A DNA stretch of 64,000 bases from Okapia johnstoni. Lineage: Eukaryota > Chordata > Mammalia > Artiodactyla > Giraffidae. The position numbers were made by a program, and so were the translations under genes. The notes under the pieces are model-generated. The model did no database searches. It saw only the letters and a program-made list of their open reading frames with translations, and was not told the origin of the DNA. Positions within the stretch are counted from its first letter, which is position 1. Every line of letters begins with the position of its first letter. The DNA lies in contig CM044306.1 of NCBI GenBank assembly GCA_024291935.2, forward strand, positions 24,077,501 to 24,141,500, read 5' to 3'. Shown in pieces: positions 52,661 to 63,480 of this stretch.

Positions 52661-55134
52661 CTTCCTAGATCCAGAGGCTCAGAACCTCTGATCTTATACA
52701 TGGCCGTTGGGCAATTCCAAGAAGAAATAAGCTTATGGGGTGTCAACCAGGATCCAAAAGAATCTAAAGGGCCACCACTATACATTCGAGGGACCCAAGT
52801 CCTAATTAAGGTCTGGAAAGACAGATCCCCAAAGGCTCAACTCCAGCCCACATGGAAGCGCCTCTACCCTGTAATATTTTCTACCCCCACAGCAGTCAAG
52901 GTACCAGGGCCTGACTCCTGGATTCACTACTCATGAGTCAAGATGTGGAAGAAAGCAGATGAGGACACTCAACATACCTGTGAGCCCCTGGGAGATCTCA
53001 GATACCCACTCAGGACTACAGATAAGTGCCATTTTAATAAACACCCCCAAGGTTAAGTTTCTGGGGATACGCTTTCTCAGGATAGCTCTAGCATTCAGTC
53101 TGGGCTACATTGCTGTTTCTCTCTTGGTTTGTCTTAGCCAAGGAAACTCTTTTCATGTTTGTTGTAATCAGTTCCCATAGGGCCACACACAGGATGCCAC
53201 AGTGTGGTACCTGGGTCTCTTGTGCCTCACTGGCTTAAGTTACTCTATGTTTACCTCTTAAGTCCAGCCATCACAGAAGTCACAAAGACCCTGAATAAAA
53301 CTGACTGCTGGGTATGCCCCAACCCTATACTATAAAATCTGACAGTCCAACATGGCAGTAGATGGGTGCCCAGACCCTAGATTACCCCTTGATGGCCATC
53401 CCAGTTCCTTAATACCAATTTGTCTCAAATAAAGGGGAGAAGAATGTCTGAAGAATATCCCTTAAAAGATATTCCTAAACATGTCTGAAGAATACCCCTT
53501 AAGAGAGAGAGAAGTAAAAACACTTCTCTCTGTGGCCTCACTGTGTTCTTCCAGTTGCACCAACACGACCTCAAAAGTTTTTCTGAGTGCCTTAAATGAC
53601 ACTAAGTTCTGTAACTGGACCCTAACCTTGGGAAACTCCTCCCTCCTTTGGAGGGACAGATACCAGCGTGCCAATTCTCCCAAGATTAGAACACAATTCA
53701 GATCCATCTGGAATAAAAACCAAACCACTAATCCCTGGGGATAGGAATGGGAATCAATCATAGGGGGACCAAACAGAAATAAAACAAATACACTCTGTAG
53801 CTTAGAGAATACTGTCAGTGATACTCACAGCTTCCCAAACAACAACCTCACCTGGTTTGCAGACTCATACATAAACCTCTATCCCATGGCAAGTAACTTG
53901 ACCGTGGGCAGAGGATCAGGTGGAGCCTATGATAAAATTATAATCCTGGGAATCACTATTACCTACAAACCCTCAGGCTCCTCAGCTAATACCACCTGGA
54001 CAACATACATGGTCAAATATACCCTTGTAAAAGACAACTTCTTATCTCTGGTCTTTCAAAATATTCTCTGTTAAGTGGTAACAGTCCATCCTGCCTGCCA
54101 GACCCCTACCACAGTAACCTTAACAGGGACTGGGTACTATTTCATATGTAGAAGAAACTTATATATCACTCTTCCATCTAAATGGCAAGGACTCTGTACA
54201 ATTGTTGCAGTTATTCCATGAGTAAGATTCCTTATGTCCCAAGAAGTAAGAGCTACCTCAGGAGAAATTCCAAACCTGGGCTCCTTCTTAGAGCAGACCT
54301 TACAAGATACTTTGAACCACTCTAGGTGAGATTTGCCCTTGTATGACCTCTCTCCTAAAAAATTTGGACTCATTAATTATCACTATAACCCTATCTTAGA
54401 AGATGCTGGATTAAAACATAATATCATTCGGGGACTTTTCTAGTTTAGGGGAATACCACTCTTGGAAAGAGCAATTGTAAATATCTCAATGATGATGCAG
54501 CAGGGATGGGAAGCCACAGTATTGGCCTTGGAAGCCCAACAAAAATCTATCGACAGCTTGGGAGGGGTTGTACTCAAAATAGATGGGCGATAGATATCTT
54601 GACCATTGAACAAGCAGGGACTTGTGCCATCTTAAATGAGACGTGTTTTTTCTGGGTAAATACCTCCAGCTAAGTTGAAGAAAGTCTCAGAGTCCTCAAG
54701 AAAAACATTCAGATCCCACAGGATCTCAAAGAATGGGCTGGAGAGTCCTCGGGGTGGCTACAATCTCTCTTTGGGGGATCCTTCTCCTGGCGAGGGGGGA
54801 TTTGGAGTTAGCTAATGCCCCTACTAACCCCTGTTATCACCATATTGATACTGCTTATGATTGCTCCATGTATTATCAATTGTTTAACCCTTTTTTGTCT
54901 CTGCCCAGGTCAACAAGCTACAAAATGCAGTGCTAGTTCAACAAGGATATATAAAACTACACCAGACCTCGGAAAATATCTATCACTCACCCTTAGATGG
55001 ACACCGCTATAAGCACTCTGAGGCTTGAGATGAGCAAGAGGGGAAGGGGAATTAGCAACGCCCCTTGCTGTCCCAGCTCAGCAGGAAGCCAGAGAGACCT
55101 CAACGCCCCTATTCCCAAAGAATTGGACCTCCCA
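52661..55134 (+). pseudogene. Class I ERV env remnant
   Basis: Surface-subunit frames (for example 53,481-53,744 and 53,886-54,074) have several N-glycosylation signals (NTT, NDT, NWT, NSS) and scattered Cys. The transmembrane subunit follows at about 54,480-55,010. It has a heptad-like 'LALEAQQKSIDSLG' segment, a disulfide motif in which the third Cys of the usual CX6CC is Phe, a hydrophobic membrane span near 54,815-54,900 and a short tail. Multiple stops and frame changes mean no Env protein can be made. Env lies between integrase and the polypurine tract, the normal order. Confidence 0.75.
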
Positions 55135-55150
55135 TCTCTTGAGGGGGGAA
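55135..55150 (+). promoter_or_regulatory. Retroviral polypurine tract
   Basis: 'gaggggggaa' (55,141-55,150) sits immediately before the TG that opens the LTR, the standard plus-strand priming site position. Confidence 0.85.
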
Positions 55151-55724
55151 TGTTAGGTAGTTAGAATAGAAGTGTTGAAAGTTGAAAGTGTTAGTTGCTC
55201 AGTCGTGTCCAACTCTGTGACCCCATGGTCTGTTCATGGCATTCTCCAGGCAAGAAGACTGGAGTGGGTTGCCATTCCCTTCACCAGAGGATCTTTCCAA
55301 CCCAGGGATCGAACCCAGGTCTCCTGCACTGAAAGCACCTTCTTTACCATCTAAGCTACCAGGAATAAAAAAAGGAGTCCAAAATGGTGGTGGCTAAAAA
55401 AATAGACAAAGGGGAAAAGCCTGCAAAAAGGGAACAAAGGAAAAATCCAAGGACCGGAGTGAGAACCTCAAGTGAAACAAACACTCCCCTTTCCTGATCA
55501 ATGATGGGTGCTAGCCCTAATTTACATTGAGCAGGCTGGGGAGGGGGAGGAGACAAAACATATAAAAAGAGGGAGCCAAGATGGGTGCAGGGTTGGCCTG
55601 CCTTCATGCCTCAGGGATGTACTTTACTAAATAAAACTCTGAGCTGTAACTGGGCTGTAAGACTGGTCCATCGTTTCAAATCTTGTGGTGAGACTGAACT
55701 GAGGAAATTATGCACTCGCCGACA
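55151..55724 (+). mobile_element. Class I ERV LTR (shared between two proviral units)
   Basis: Opens TGTTAG and closes GACA, giving TGT...ACA ends. It contains a TATA box (TATAAAAAG, 55,561-55,569) and a polyadenylation signal AATAAA (55,630-55,635), so U3, R and U5 are in order. A Bov-tA inserted in U3 adds about 190 nt; without it the LTR is about 385 nt. A polypurine tract precedes it and a primer-binding site follows it, so it acts as 3' LTR for the left unit and 5' LTR for the right unit. Confidence 0.86.
55175..55366 (-). repeat. Bov-tA SINE inside the LTR
   Basis: Antisense SINE, 'gttagttgctcagtcgtgtc' to 'taccatctaagctaccagg', in the U3 part of the LTR, so it is younger than the provirus. 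Confidence 0.92.
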
Positions 55725-55728
55725 TATC

Positions 55729-55746
55729 TAGTGCTGTGACTCTGAT
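55729..55746 (+). promoter_or_regulatory. Primer-binding site, tRNA-His type
   Basis: TAGTGCTGTGACTCTGAT matches the 18-nt complement of the tRNA-His 3' end (TGGTGCCGTGACTCGGAT) at 15 of 18 positions. It lies four nt after the LTR end. One mismatch (CG to TG) is a typical CpG decay. A His primer is the hallmark of HERV-H-type class I elements. Confidence 0.78.
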
Positions 55747-56360
55747 ATAACCTGGCCAAAGCAACCTAGGCTCCGCCCCACTGAGGCGGGGGCCAAGCAC
55801 AGCAGAAGCCCAACTCGGTGAAAGCTCACGTGGTGGGAGCCTAACGTGACGGAAACCCAACACAGTGGAAGTGATGAGAGACCCTGCATTCTGGAAACCA
55901 GCACAGCAAAAACAAATGCGTCAGAAAGCTCACGAGGCTCAGTCTCAGAATCCAGAAGACCTCTGCTTAAGGTAGGAGGCCCTTGCCCCTATGGCTGGAA
56001 GGACATATGGCTATCAAAATCTTAATTCCTTCACAATCTCTCATTTCTTGTCTCCTCCAACCCCCTCCAAACAAGTGAGCGGTTGTGGATGTAACTGAGG
56101 GATTCTAGCAGGGGCTACTCCCTGGTATGTCCACTCTCCCCTATGCCCCAGTAGCTGTTGCCCAAGCAGGTGGAGATTCTTCTCTCCTTAATCTCCCTTG
56201 TACCAAGGATCAGGCCAATGAAAACTGTGGGCCCAGGTTAGACATTTAGCTGTTTTCCTGGCAGGTTATGAAGGGGATTTCTCAGCATGTTCTTCCCATT
56301 GCTTTTTCCTTTCATCTTTCAGCTCCTCCCTCCATCTGTGCCACTGTCTGCAAAGTATTG
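55747..56360 (+). mobile_element. ERV untranslated leader
   Basis: Sequence between primer-binding site and gag. It begins with five tandem 16-bp units (55,792-55,871). A possible splice donor, 'cttaaggtaggag', is at about 55,970. The leader runs until a BovB insertion at about 56,361. No long frame is present, as expected. Confidence 0.65.
55792..55871 (+). repeat. Five degenerate 16-bp tandem units in ERV leader
   Basis: Consecutive units of exactly 16 nt: gccaagcacagcagaa, gcccaactcggtgaaa, gctcacgtggtgggag, cctaacgtgacggaaa, cccaacacagtggaag. The pattern is roughly 'cc-aac-cggtg-aa'. Confidence 0.75.
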
Positions 56361-57040
56361 GGTGGGTCAGTCAGTCACTCAGTTGTGACTGACTCTTTGT
56401 GACCCCATGGACTGCAGCATGCCAAGCTTCCCTGTCCATCACCAACTCCTGGAGTTTACTCAAACTCATGTCCATTGAGTTGGTGATGCCATCCAACCAT
56501 CTCATCCTCTGTCATCCCCTTCTCCTCCTGCTTTCGATCTTCCCCAGCATCAGGGTCTTTTCCAATGAGTCTGCTCTTCATATCAGGTGGCCAAAGTATT
56601 GGAGTTTCAGTTTCAGCATTAGTCCTTTCAATGAATATTCAGGACTGATTTCCTTTAGGATTGAATGATTGGATCTTCTTGCAGTCCAAGAGACTCTCAA
56701 GAGTCTTCTCCAACACCACAGTTCAAAAGCATCAATTCTTCAGTGCTCAGCTTTCTTTATAGTCCAACTCTCAAGTCCATACATGACTACTGGTAAAACC
56801 ATAGTTTTGGCTAGACAAACCTTTGTTGGCAAAGTGTCTGCTTTTTAATATGCTGTCTAGGTTTGTCATAGCTTTTCTTCCAAAGAGCAAACATCTTTTA
56901 ATTTCATGGCTACAGTCACCAACTGCAGTGATTTTGGAGCTCAAAAAAATAAAGTCTGTCACAGTTTCCACTGTTTCCCCATCTATTTGCCATGACGTGA
57001 TGGGACCAGGTGCCATGATCTTAGTTTTCTGAATGTTGAG
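56361..57040 (-). mobile_element. BovB LINE, 3' part (split by MIS12 retrocopy)
   Basis: Antisense BovB from its 3' end ('cagtcagtcactcagttgtg') to 'gttttctgaatgttgag', including the tail of ORF2 (minus-strand frame 56,771-57,016). It continues at 58,914-59,041 after the retrocopy. Confidence 0.92.
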
Positions 57041-58926
57041 GGTTTTTTTGTTTTTGTTTTTTAAAAAATATATATTTAATGTATAGAATTGTGTTCCAGG
57101 TAAACACAGGCTTCTTATACTGATGAATATTTAATTGCAAATATGAATACCCTAAGTCACACTTCTATATAAAGGAGAAACTTCAAATTCTGTTCTTTAG
57201 GAAGACATGGAAGGCAAGTAATACCTTAAGAGCAGCTATTGCCATTTCTCCCCTTTCCATGGGCGGTCTAACATTTTACATGGATTAGTTACAAAAGGAA
57301 ATATTAGATTCCATTGAATTTAAGCACAAGATACTGTTAAAATTTACCACTGAGAGTTCCTATGAGTGTGAATCAATAAGTTAATTAAATATTAGGTTCA
57401 AGGCAGATTCCAAAACTAACTGAAGTAGGACCCCGAAAATGGTATATATACCTAATAGTCAGTTAATATAATATTTGCAATTCAGTATGTTCCAGGCTTC
57501 CTCTTCTGTGCCAGTAAGAGCTTCCTTTTTGTCCAATGTCTTCCATTGCTGGGCTCCAAGACATTAAACTCTTTAACATCATCAAAGATTTATCTTAGAA
57601 ACAAAACAACTTCTTTCTTCTTTCTAAAAGTCATGGTTGCTTTTACTGCTACTTCCTTCTTTCAATTAGTTATTAACTTTCTCTTGTGAGAACAGTTACT
57701 GGGTAAGAACAAGCAGTCTGTGTTGGCTGTCCCACAGTGTGGTGGCTGGTTAATAAAGAAGACACCCACTTAACTTTTGTGTCATTTTGTTTCATCCAAA
57801 GAGTAAGTAAAAAAGGTCAAGGTTACAAAGGACTCATGACCAAGGTACAACTTTTATAAATATCTTTGAACAGCCAGGGAAAGCTTTACTTCTTCTGTCA
57901 TGCTCCCAAATGAGTTCTTATTGAACCAAGAATCCCTTCCCATCCATTACAGACCTCTAAGCACAGATGCTTCAAAGATTGGTTCAAATAGTGCATAGAT
58001 GCTTCAGGAGTAGACCAAAAAAGAGGAAGATGTGGAATATAAGAAAGCGTGAACAAAGAAACCCTCCCAAAAATATACAGTTCACCAGGCTTAAGAAAAT
58101 CATTGATATAAATCTCTTACCAGTCCACCTTCTGAGAAACTCCTTCCTCTATTGAGAAATCAAGATATTTTCAATCATTTGCCTTCCTTTTCCACATTCT
58201 TTCTGATATTCTGGAGTTTTCTGGAGTTCTGGACCGGGAACACCAAACTCTCCCTAAAATCACTAGCCCCGTGGTCTCTGCCAACATTTTCAAGTTCAAA
58301 CAAAGACAAGGTCTGTTTGAGTTTGGCCTGAACAAATTTTTGCTCTTCTAATTCTGCAAGAAGGGCTTGCTTAGTGCATAATTCAGTCTTATACTTCTCC
58401 TTTAACTGTCCAATTTCTTTTTGGAGAAGGTGGAATTCTTCCTCGCTATAAGAATGTGTCTCCTGAGATTTATCTTCTGGAAGCAAGACCTTTGGGGGCA
58501 TCTGCAAAATCAACTGTAAGAAGAGCTGCTCCATTTTGCCAAAAAGATTATCAAAACGTCATTTCATGAAGCAAAAAACTTTTCTGTGCACTTGCGAATC
58601 TGGACTGGGCTAATCACACAGTCTGGGATGCCATCCAGCTTCTTTAGAATAACCTGTTCAACAGCCTGCATCACCTCATACAGGTAGTCTTGAAAGGCAA
58701 TATAGATCCTAAGGAAGCAAGTCTGTGCTGTGAAGCCAAAGAGCTGACCCTCATAGGCCTTTGGATCAACAGACATCTTGGTGGGTTTTTTTTTTCTGCT
58801 TTGTTAATTTTGATTGTGAACAACCCAAGTGACCATGAGAGTGATGAATTCAACCAAACATCAGCTTCCCGCCACCTCCCTTAAACCACCGCAGGCTGCC
58901 AGAGATAGGCAGCTCTGAATGTTGAG
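57028..58926 (-). pseudogene. MIS12: MIS12 processed pseudogene with 13-bp target-site duplication
   Basis: Intronless copy of MIS12, a subunit of the kinetochore MIS12 complex. Read from 58,913 down to 57,041 it has about 137 nt of 5' UTR, a coding region at 58,776-58,160, about 1.1 kb of 3' UTR and a degraded poly-A (the T-rich plus-strand stretch 57,043-57,062). The coding region reads '[20 protein letters not shown]', '[20 protein letters not shown]', '[20 protein letters not shown]', and after a one-base deletion near 58,566 '[20 protein letters not shown]' onward. A premature TGA (58,175-58,177) replaces a codon near the end, by an apparent CGA to TGA change, four codons before the original stop position. 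Duplicated tctgaatgttgag at 57,028-57,040 and 58,914-58,926 and a TT/AAAA cleavage context point to L1-driven retroposition into a BovB. Not functional. Confidence 0.94.
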
Positions 58927-59041
58927 TTTTAAGCCAACTTTTTCACTCTCCTCTTTCACTTTCATCATCTTCTTCTCTTTCTGCCATAAGGGTGGTTTCA
59001 TCTGTATATCTGAGATTATTGATATTTCTCCCAGCAATCTT
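58914..59041 (-). mobile_element. BovB LINE, remaining 5'-side piece
   Basis: Continues the element at 56,361-57,040: 'gttgagttttaagccaactt' to 'gatatttctcccagcaatct'. It has a small deletion where other copies have 'aagaggctctttagttc'. Ends at about 59,041, the 5' truncation point. Confidence 0.88.
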
Positions 59042-59890
59042 GATATACCACAATACCACAAGATGGCAGAGTAGAAGGACATGTGCTTATCTTCTGATAG
59101 AACTCCAAAATTACAACTCACTGTTGAACAACCATCGACAGGAGGATGCTGGATCCCACCAAGAAAAGATACCCCATGTCCAAGGGCGAAAGAGAAGCCC
59201 CAGAAAGATGGTAGGAGGGGCAAAATCGCATTTAGAATCAAACCCCATACCCACCAGAGACACTCAGAGGGCACAAACAAAACCTCTGCACACCAGGAGA
59301 TGCCACAGAGACTGAGCCAGACATCCCTTTGAGTGTTTGGGTGTCTCCTGCAGAGGTAAGGGCCAGCAGTGACCTGCCACAGGGGCAGGGGCTCTGGGTG
59401 CAGCAGACTTCAGTGTGGCATAAGCCCTCTTGGAGGAGGTCACCATTAATCCCACCAAAGAGCCACCAGAACTTACACAGGACTGGGGAAACAGTCCGTT
59501 GGAGGGCACAAACAAAACCTTAAACGCATCAGGACCCAGGAGAAAGGAGCAGTGACCCCACAAGAGACTGACCCAGACTTGCCTGTGAGTGTCCAGGAGT
59601 CTGGCAGAGACCAGTGAGTGCAGCAGTGCATGCATTGGACCTTTTGAAGGAGGTGGCCATAATCTTCATTACCTCCACCATAGTTCTATGTCAGGTCAAA
59701 CAACAGGGAGGGAACACAGCCCCGCCCATCAAAAGAAGACTGGATGAAAGATTTACTGACATAGCCCCGCCCAACAGGACATGACCCAGTTTCCCCCAGT
59801 CAGTCTCTCTCATCAGGAAACTTCCATAAGCCTCTTATCCTTAGCCATTGCACATGTCATAGGAAACACGTGAGATGAAGGCCTTAATCT
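59042..59890 (+). mobile_element. L1 5' UTR fragment (sense)
   Basis: Starts 'acaagatggcagagtagaag', then 'acatgtgcttatcttctgat' and 'caaaattacaactcactgtt', the ruminant L1 5' end. Two imperfect repeats, each opening 'gggcacaaacaaaacct', begin at about 59,270 and 59,507. There is no ORF1, so only the promoter region is present. The right limit is uncertain. Confidence 0.75.
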
Positions 59891-60021
59891 CTAAAGGGAT
59901 TGGGTACTATCCAGTATTTCCCTTTCAAGGGCCTTGCAGAGGCAACACTGTGGGCCTGGACAGGGCTCATGAGAAGAACACACCTTCCAGAAATAGAAAG
60001 TTGATGACCCACACAACTTTT
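59891..60021. other. Unassigned spacer
   Basis: About 130 nt between the L1 5' UTR piece and a BovB that lacks its 3' end. Origin unknown; may be L1 5' UTR or pre-existing ERV sequence. Confidence 0.35.
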
Positions 60022-62190
60022 GCATCAGGTGGCCAAAGTATTGGAGTTTCAGCTTCAACATCAGTCCTTCCAATGAATATTCAGGACTGATTTCCTTTAG
60101 GACAGGCTGGTTGGATCTCTTGCAGTCCAAGGGACTCTCAAGAGTCTTCTCCAACACCACAGTTCAAAAGCATCAATTCTTCAGCACTCAGCTTTCTTTA
60201 TAGTCCAACTCTCACATCCATACATGACCACTGGAAAAACCATATCTTTGACTAGATGGACCTTTGTTGACAAAGTAATGTCTCTTGCTTTTTAATATGC
60301 TATCTAGGTTGGTCATAACTTTTCTTCCAAGGAGCAAGCATCTTTTAATTTCATGGCTGCACTCACCATCTGCAGTGATTTTGGAGCCCAAAAAAATAAA
60401 GTCTGTCACTGTTTCCATTGTTTCCCCATCTATTTGCCATGAAGTGATGGGACCGGATGCCATGATCTTAGTTTTCTGAATGTTGAGCTTTAAGCCAACT
60501 TTTTCACTCTCCTCTTTCACTTTCATCAAGAGGCTCTTTAGTTCTTTTTCACTTTCTGCCATAAGGGTGGTGTCATCTGCATATCTGAGGTTATTGATAT
60601 TTCTCCCAGCAATCTTGATTCCAGCTTGTGCTTCATCCAGCCCAGCATTTCTCATGATGTACTCTGCATGTAAGTTAAATAAGCAGGGTGACAATATACA
60701 GCCTTGACGTACTCCTTTCCCGATTTGGAGCCAGTCTGTTGTTCCATGTCCAGTTCTAACTGTTGCTTCCTGACCTGCATACAGGTTTCTCAAGAGGCAG
60801 GTCAGGTGGCCTGGTATTACCATCTCTTTAAGAATTTTCCTCAGTTTGTTGTGATCCACACAGCTCTCAAAGGCTTTGACATAGTCAATAAAGCAGATGT
60901 TTTTCTGAACTCTCTTGCTTTTTTGATGATCCAACGGATGCTGGCAATTTGATCCCTGGTTCCTCTGCCTTTTCTAAATCCAGCTTGAACATCAGGAAGT
61001 TCATGGTTCATGTACTGTTGAAGCCTGGCTTGAAGAATTTTGAGCATTTCTTTACTAGTGTGTGAGATGAGTGCAATTGTGCAGTAGTTTGAGCATTCTT
61101 TAGCATTGCCTTTCTTTGGGATTGGAATGAAAACTGACCTTTTCCAGTTCTGTGGCCGCTGCTGAGTTTCCCCAATTTGCTGGTATATTGAGAGCAGCAC
61201 TTTCACAGCATCATCTTTTAGGATTTGAAATAGCTCAACTGGAATTCCATCACCTCCACTAGCTTTGTTCGTAGTGATGCTTCCTAAGGCCCACTCGACT
61301 TCACACCCCAGGATATCTGGCTCTAGGTGAGTGATCATACCATCATGATTATCTGCTGTGAAGATCTTTTTTGTATAGTTCTTCTGTGTATTCTTGCCAC
61401 CTCTTCTTAATATCTTCTGCTTCTGTTAGGTCCATACCATTTCTGTCCTTTATTGTGCCCATCTTTGCATGAAATGTTCCTTTGGTATCTCTAATTTTCT
61501 TGAAGAGATCCCTAGTCTTTCCCATTCTGTTGTTTTCCTCTATTTCTTTGCATTGATCGCTGAGGAAGGCTTTCTTATCTCTCTTTGCTATTCTTTGGAA
61601 CTCTGCATTCAAATGGGTATTTCTTTTCTTTTCTCCTTTACCTTTTGCTTCTCTTCTTTTCACAGCTATTTGTAAGGCCTCCTCAGACAACTATTTTGCC
61701 TTTTTGCATTTATTTTTCTTGGGGATGGTCTTGATCCCTGCCTCCTGTACAAAGTCATGAACCTCTGCCCATAGTTCTTCAGGCACTGTGTCTAATCCCT
61801 TGAATCTATTTGTCACTTCCACTGTATAATTGTAAAGGATTTGATTTAGGTCATATGTGAATGGTCTAGTGGTTTTCCCTACTTTCTTCAATTTAAGTCT
61901 GAATTTGGCAATAAGGAGTTCATGATCTGAGCCACAGTCAGCTCCCGGTCTTGTTTTTGCTGACTGTATAGAGCTTCTCCAGCTTTGGCTGCAAAGAATA
62001 TAATCAATCTGATTTCGGTGTTGGCTATCTGGTGATGTCTATGTGTAGAGTCTTCTCTTGTGTTGTTGGAAGAGGGTGTTTGCTATGACCAGTGTGTTCT
62101 CTTGGCAAAACTCTATTAGCCTTTGCCCTGCTTCATTCTGTACTCCAAGGCCAAATTTTCCTGTTACTCCGGGTGTTTCTTTCTTTTTTA
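60022..62190 (-). mobile_element. BovB LINE, 2.2 kb, longest copy in the window
   Basis: Antisense BovB covering the end of the endonuclease ('FTYDLNQILYNYTVEVTNRF', minus-strand frame 61,691-61,891), the region before the polymerase (61,349-61,690), the first reverse transcriptase motifs (60,841-61,338: 'AGFRKGRGTRDQIASIRWI') and the YADD box plus C-terminal region (60,212-60,934: 'NLRYADDTTLMAESEKELKS'). The YADD box is intact, but at least three frameshifts separate the frames. The 3' terminal few hundred nt are missing: the element starts at 'gcatcaggtggccaaagtat'. Confidence 0.94.
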
Positions 62191-62209
62191 AAATTTTTTA
62201 TATAATAGT

Positions 62210-62305
62210 TTTATTTTAAATTTTAATTCTAGTTATAACTTTAAAAAATTAATGATTTATTTTTATTGGAGGCTAACTACTTTACAATATTGTAGTGGTT
62301 TTGCC
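62210..62305 (-). repeat. L1 3' end, antisense
   Basis: 'attggaggctaactacttta' and 'ttgtagtggttttgccgtac' are the complement of the L1 tail seen at 46,690-46,745. It sits between the BovB and retroviral gag. Confidence 0.8.
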
Positions 62306-63016
62306 GTACATGGACATAAATCTGTTCAACCCTCTAAGGTGAAGTTGCTTGAAATTCTTTTTTGTGCCACTATGTGGCCACAGTATCTTCTAGGGGATAA
62401 GGAGCACTGGACTGAAGATGAGAGTTCAAATTACAGTACCATCCTGTTGTTAGTCTTATTCTGCAAAAAGCAAGGAGAATGGACAGAGATCCCCTATGTC
62501 CAAATTTTCTTTCAGCTAAAGGAAATAAAGGAACTCTGTCTTAAGTGTGGGATTGATGTATGCCCTAAAAGTGAGACTACTAAACAAATGGTGTTAGGCA
62601 CAGACAATCAAGAGAAGAAAGCCCCCCATGAAGGCTCACCTCCCATGGCTCCTGAGTTGCCTGGTGCTCCTTCCTCATTGCGTCCAAAATTACCCCCATA
62701 TCTGGGAGCAGCCCCTCCACAAAAGCTGACTCAAGTATGTCCCTTAGTTGAAGCTGGAGGGGAATTCAGACTGACCCAGGTTCATAAGCCCTTCTTCCTC
62801 TTAGAACTAAGACAGATCAAGCAAGACCTGGGAAGCTATACAGATGACCCAGGGAAATATATAGATACATTCCAACACATTACCTTGGCCTTTGACTTGA
62901 TGTGGAAGGACATCATGGTCATATTTAGTCAAACTTTACTTGACCCTGAGTATGCTAGGGTCTTAAATGAAGCCCAAAAGTATACTACGGGGCTTCACAT
63001 GATAAGCGATAAATAA
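62306..63016 (+). pseudogene. Class I ERV gag: matrix and start of capsid (downstream unit)
   Basis: Matrix-like 'FCATMWPQYLLGDKEHWTED' and 'LVLFCKKQGEWTEIPYVQIF' (62,350-62,515) match the gammaretroviral matrix pattern, with a Cys-rich 'LCLKCGIDVCP' end. A proline-rich linker with 'LPPYLG' (a late-domain-like site) follows. The capsid starts at about 62,755 ('LRQIKQDLGSYTDDPGKYI', 'TFQHITLAFDLMWKDIMVI'). The frame closes with TAA at 63,014-63,016, in the middle of the capsid. The N-terminal about 30 residues were lost to the insertions on the left. Confidence 0.86.
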
Positions 63017-63480
63017 TCTGGTGGGGGAAACTGCAGTCCCCTCCTCAGATCCCAAATGGAACTGTAACGACCCTGAGCATATCTGGGAAAGGGATCATTT
63101 TCTGATTTGTGTAAAGGCAGGACTAAAAGCAGCTATGTCCGGGTTTCAGCAATAACTCGGGAGCCCATGGAGAACACCATTGCCTTTCTGGAAAGGCTAA
63201 AGGAGGCCCTCCAAAAGTTTACCAATCTGTACTTAGACTCTTATGAGGGACAGGTGATTTTAAAGGACAAATTCCTGTCCCAATGTGCATCAGACATAAG
63301 GATAAAGTTTCAACAGCTACAGCAGCAGGACCCTGCTGCCTCTTTAGACAAAATGGTCCAGACAGCCACCAATATCTTTTAAAACAGCTTGCTACAAATG
63401 CCATCAATTGGGACATTGGGTGGCACTCTGCCCCGGGGACCCAAAGCCTCGGGCCAGGTGCCAAGCTTCCCCTCATGATG
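63017..63480 (+). pseudogene. Class I ERV gag: capsid C-terminus and nucleocapsid
   Basis: The frame 63,107-63,382 has 'REPMENTIAFLERLKEALQK' and 'LSQCASDIRIKFQQLQQQDP', the capsid major-homology-like and C-terminal segments. After a stop and a frameshift, a zinc-knuckle-like 'CYKCHQLGHW' pattern can be read at about 63,390-63,420, followed by 'CPGDPKA'. Confidence 0.8.

Noticed and set aside
58175..58776. Working MIS12 gene on the minus strand
   Set aside because: Intronless, flanked by target-site duplications and a degraded poly-A, with a frameshift and a premature stop.
60212..60934. Functional reverse transcriptase
   Set aside because: The YADD box is intact, but it is only one of several frames separated by frameshifts in a BovB copy without a 3' end.
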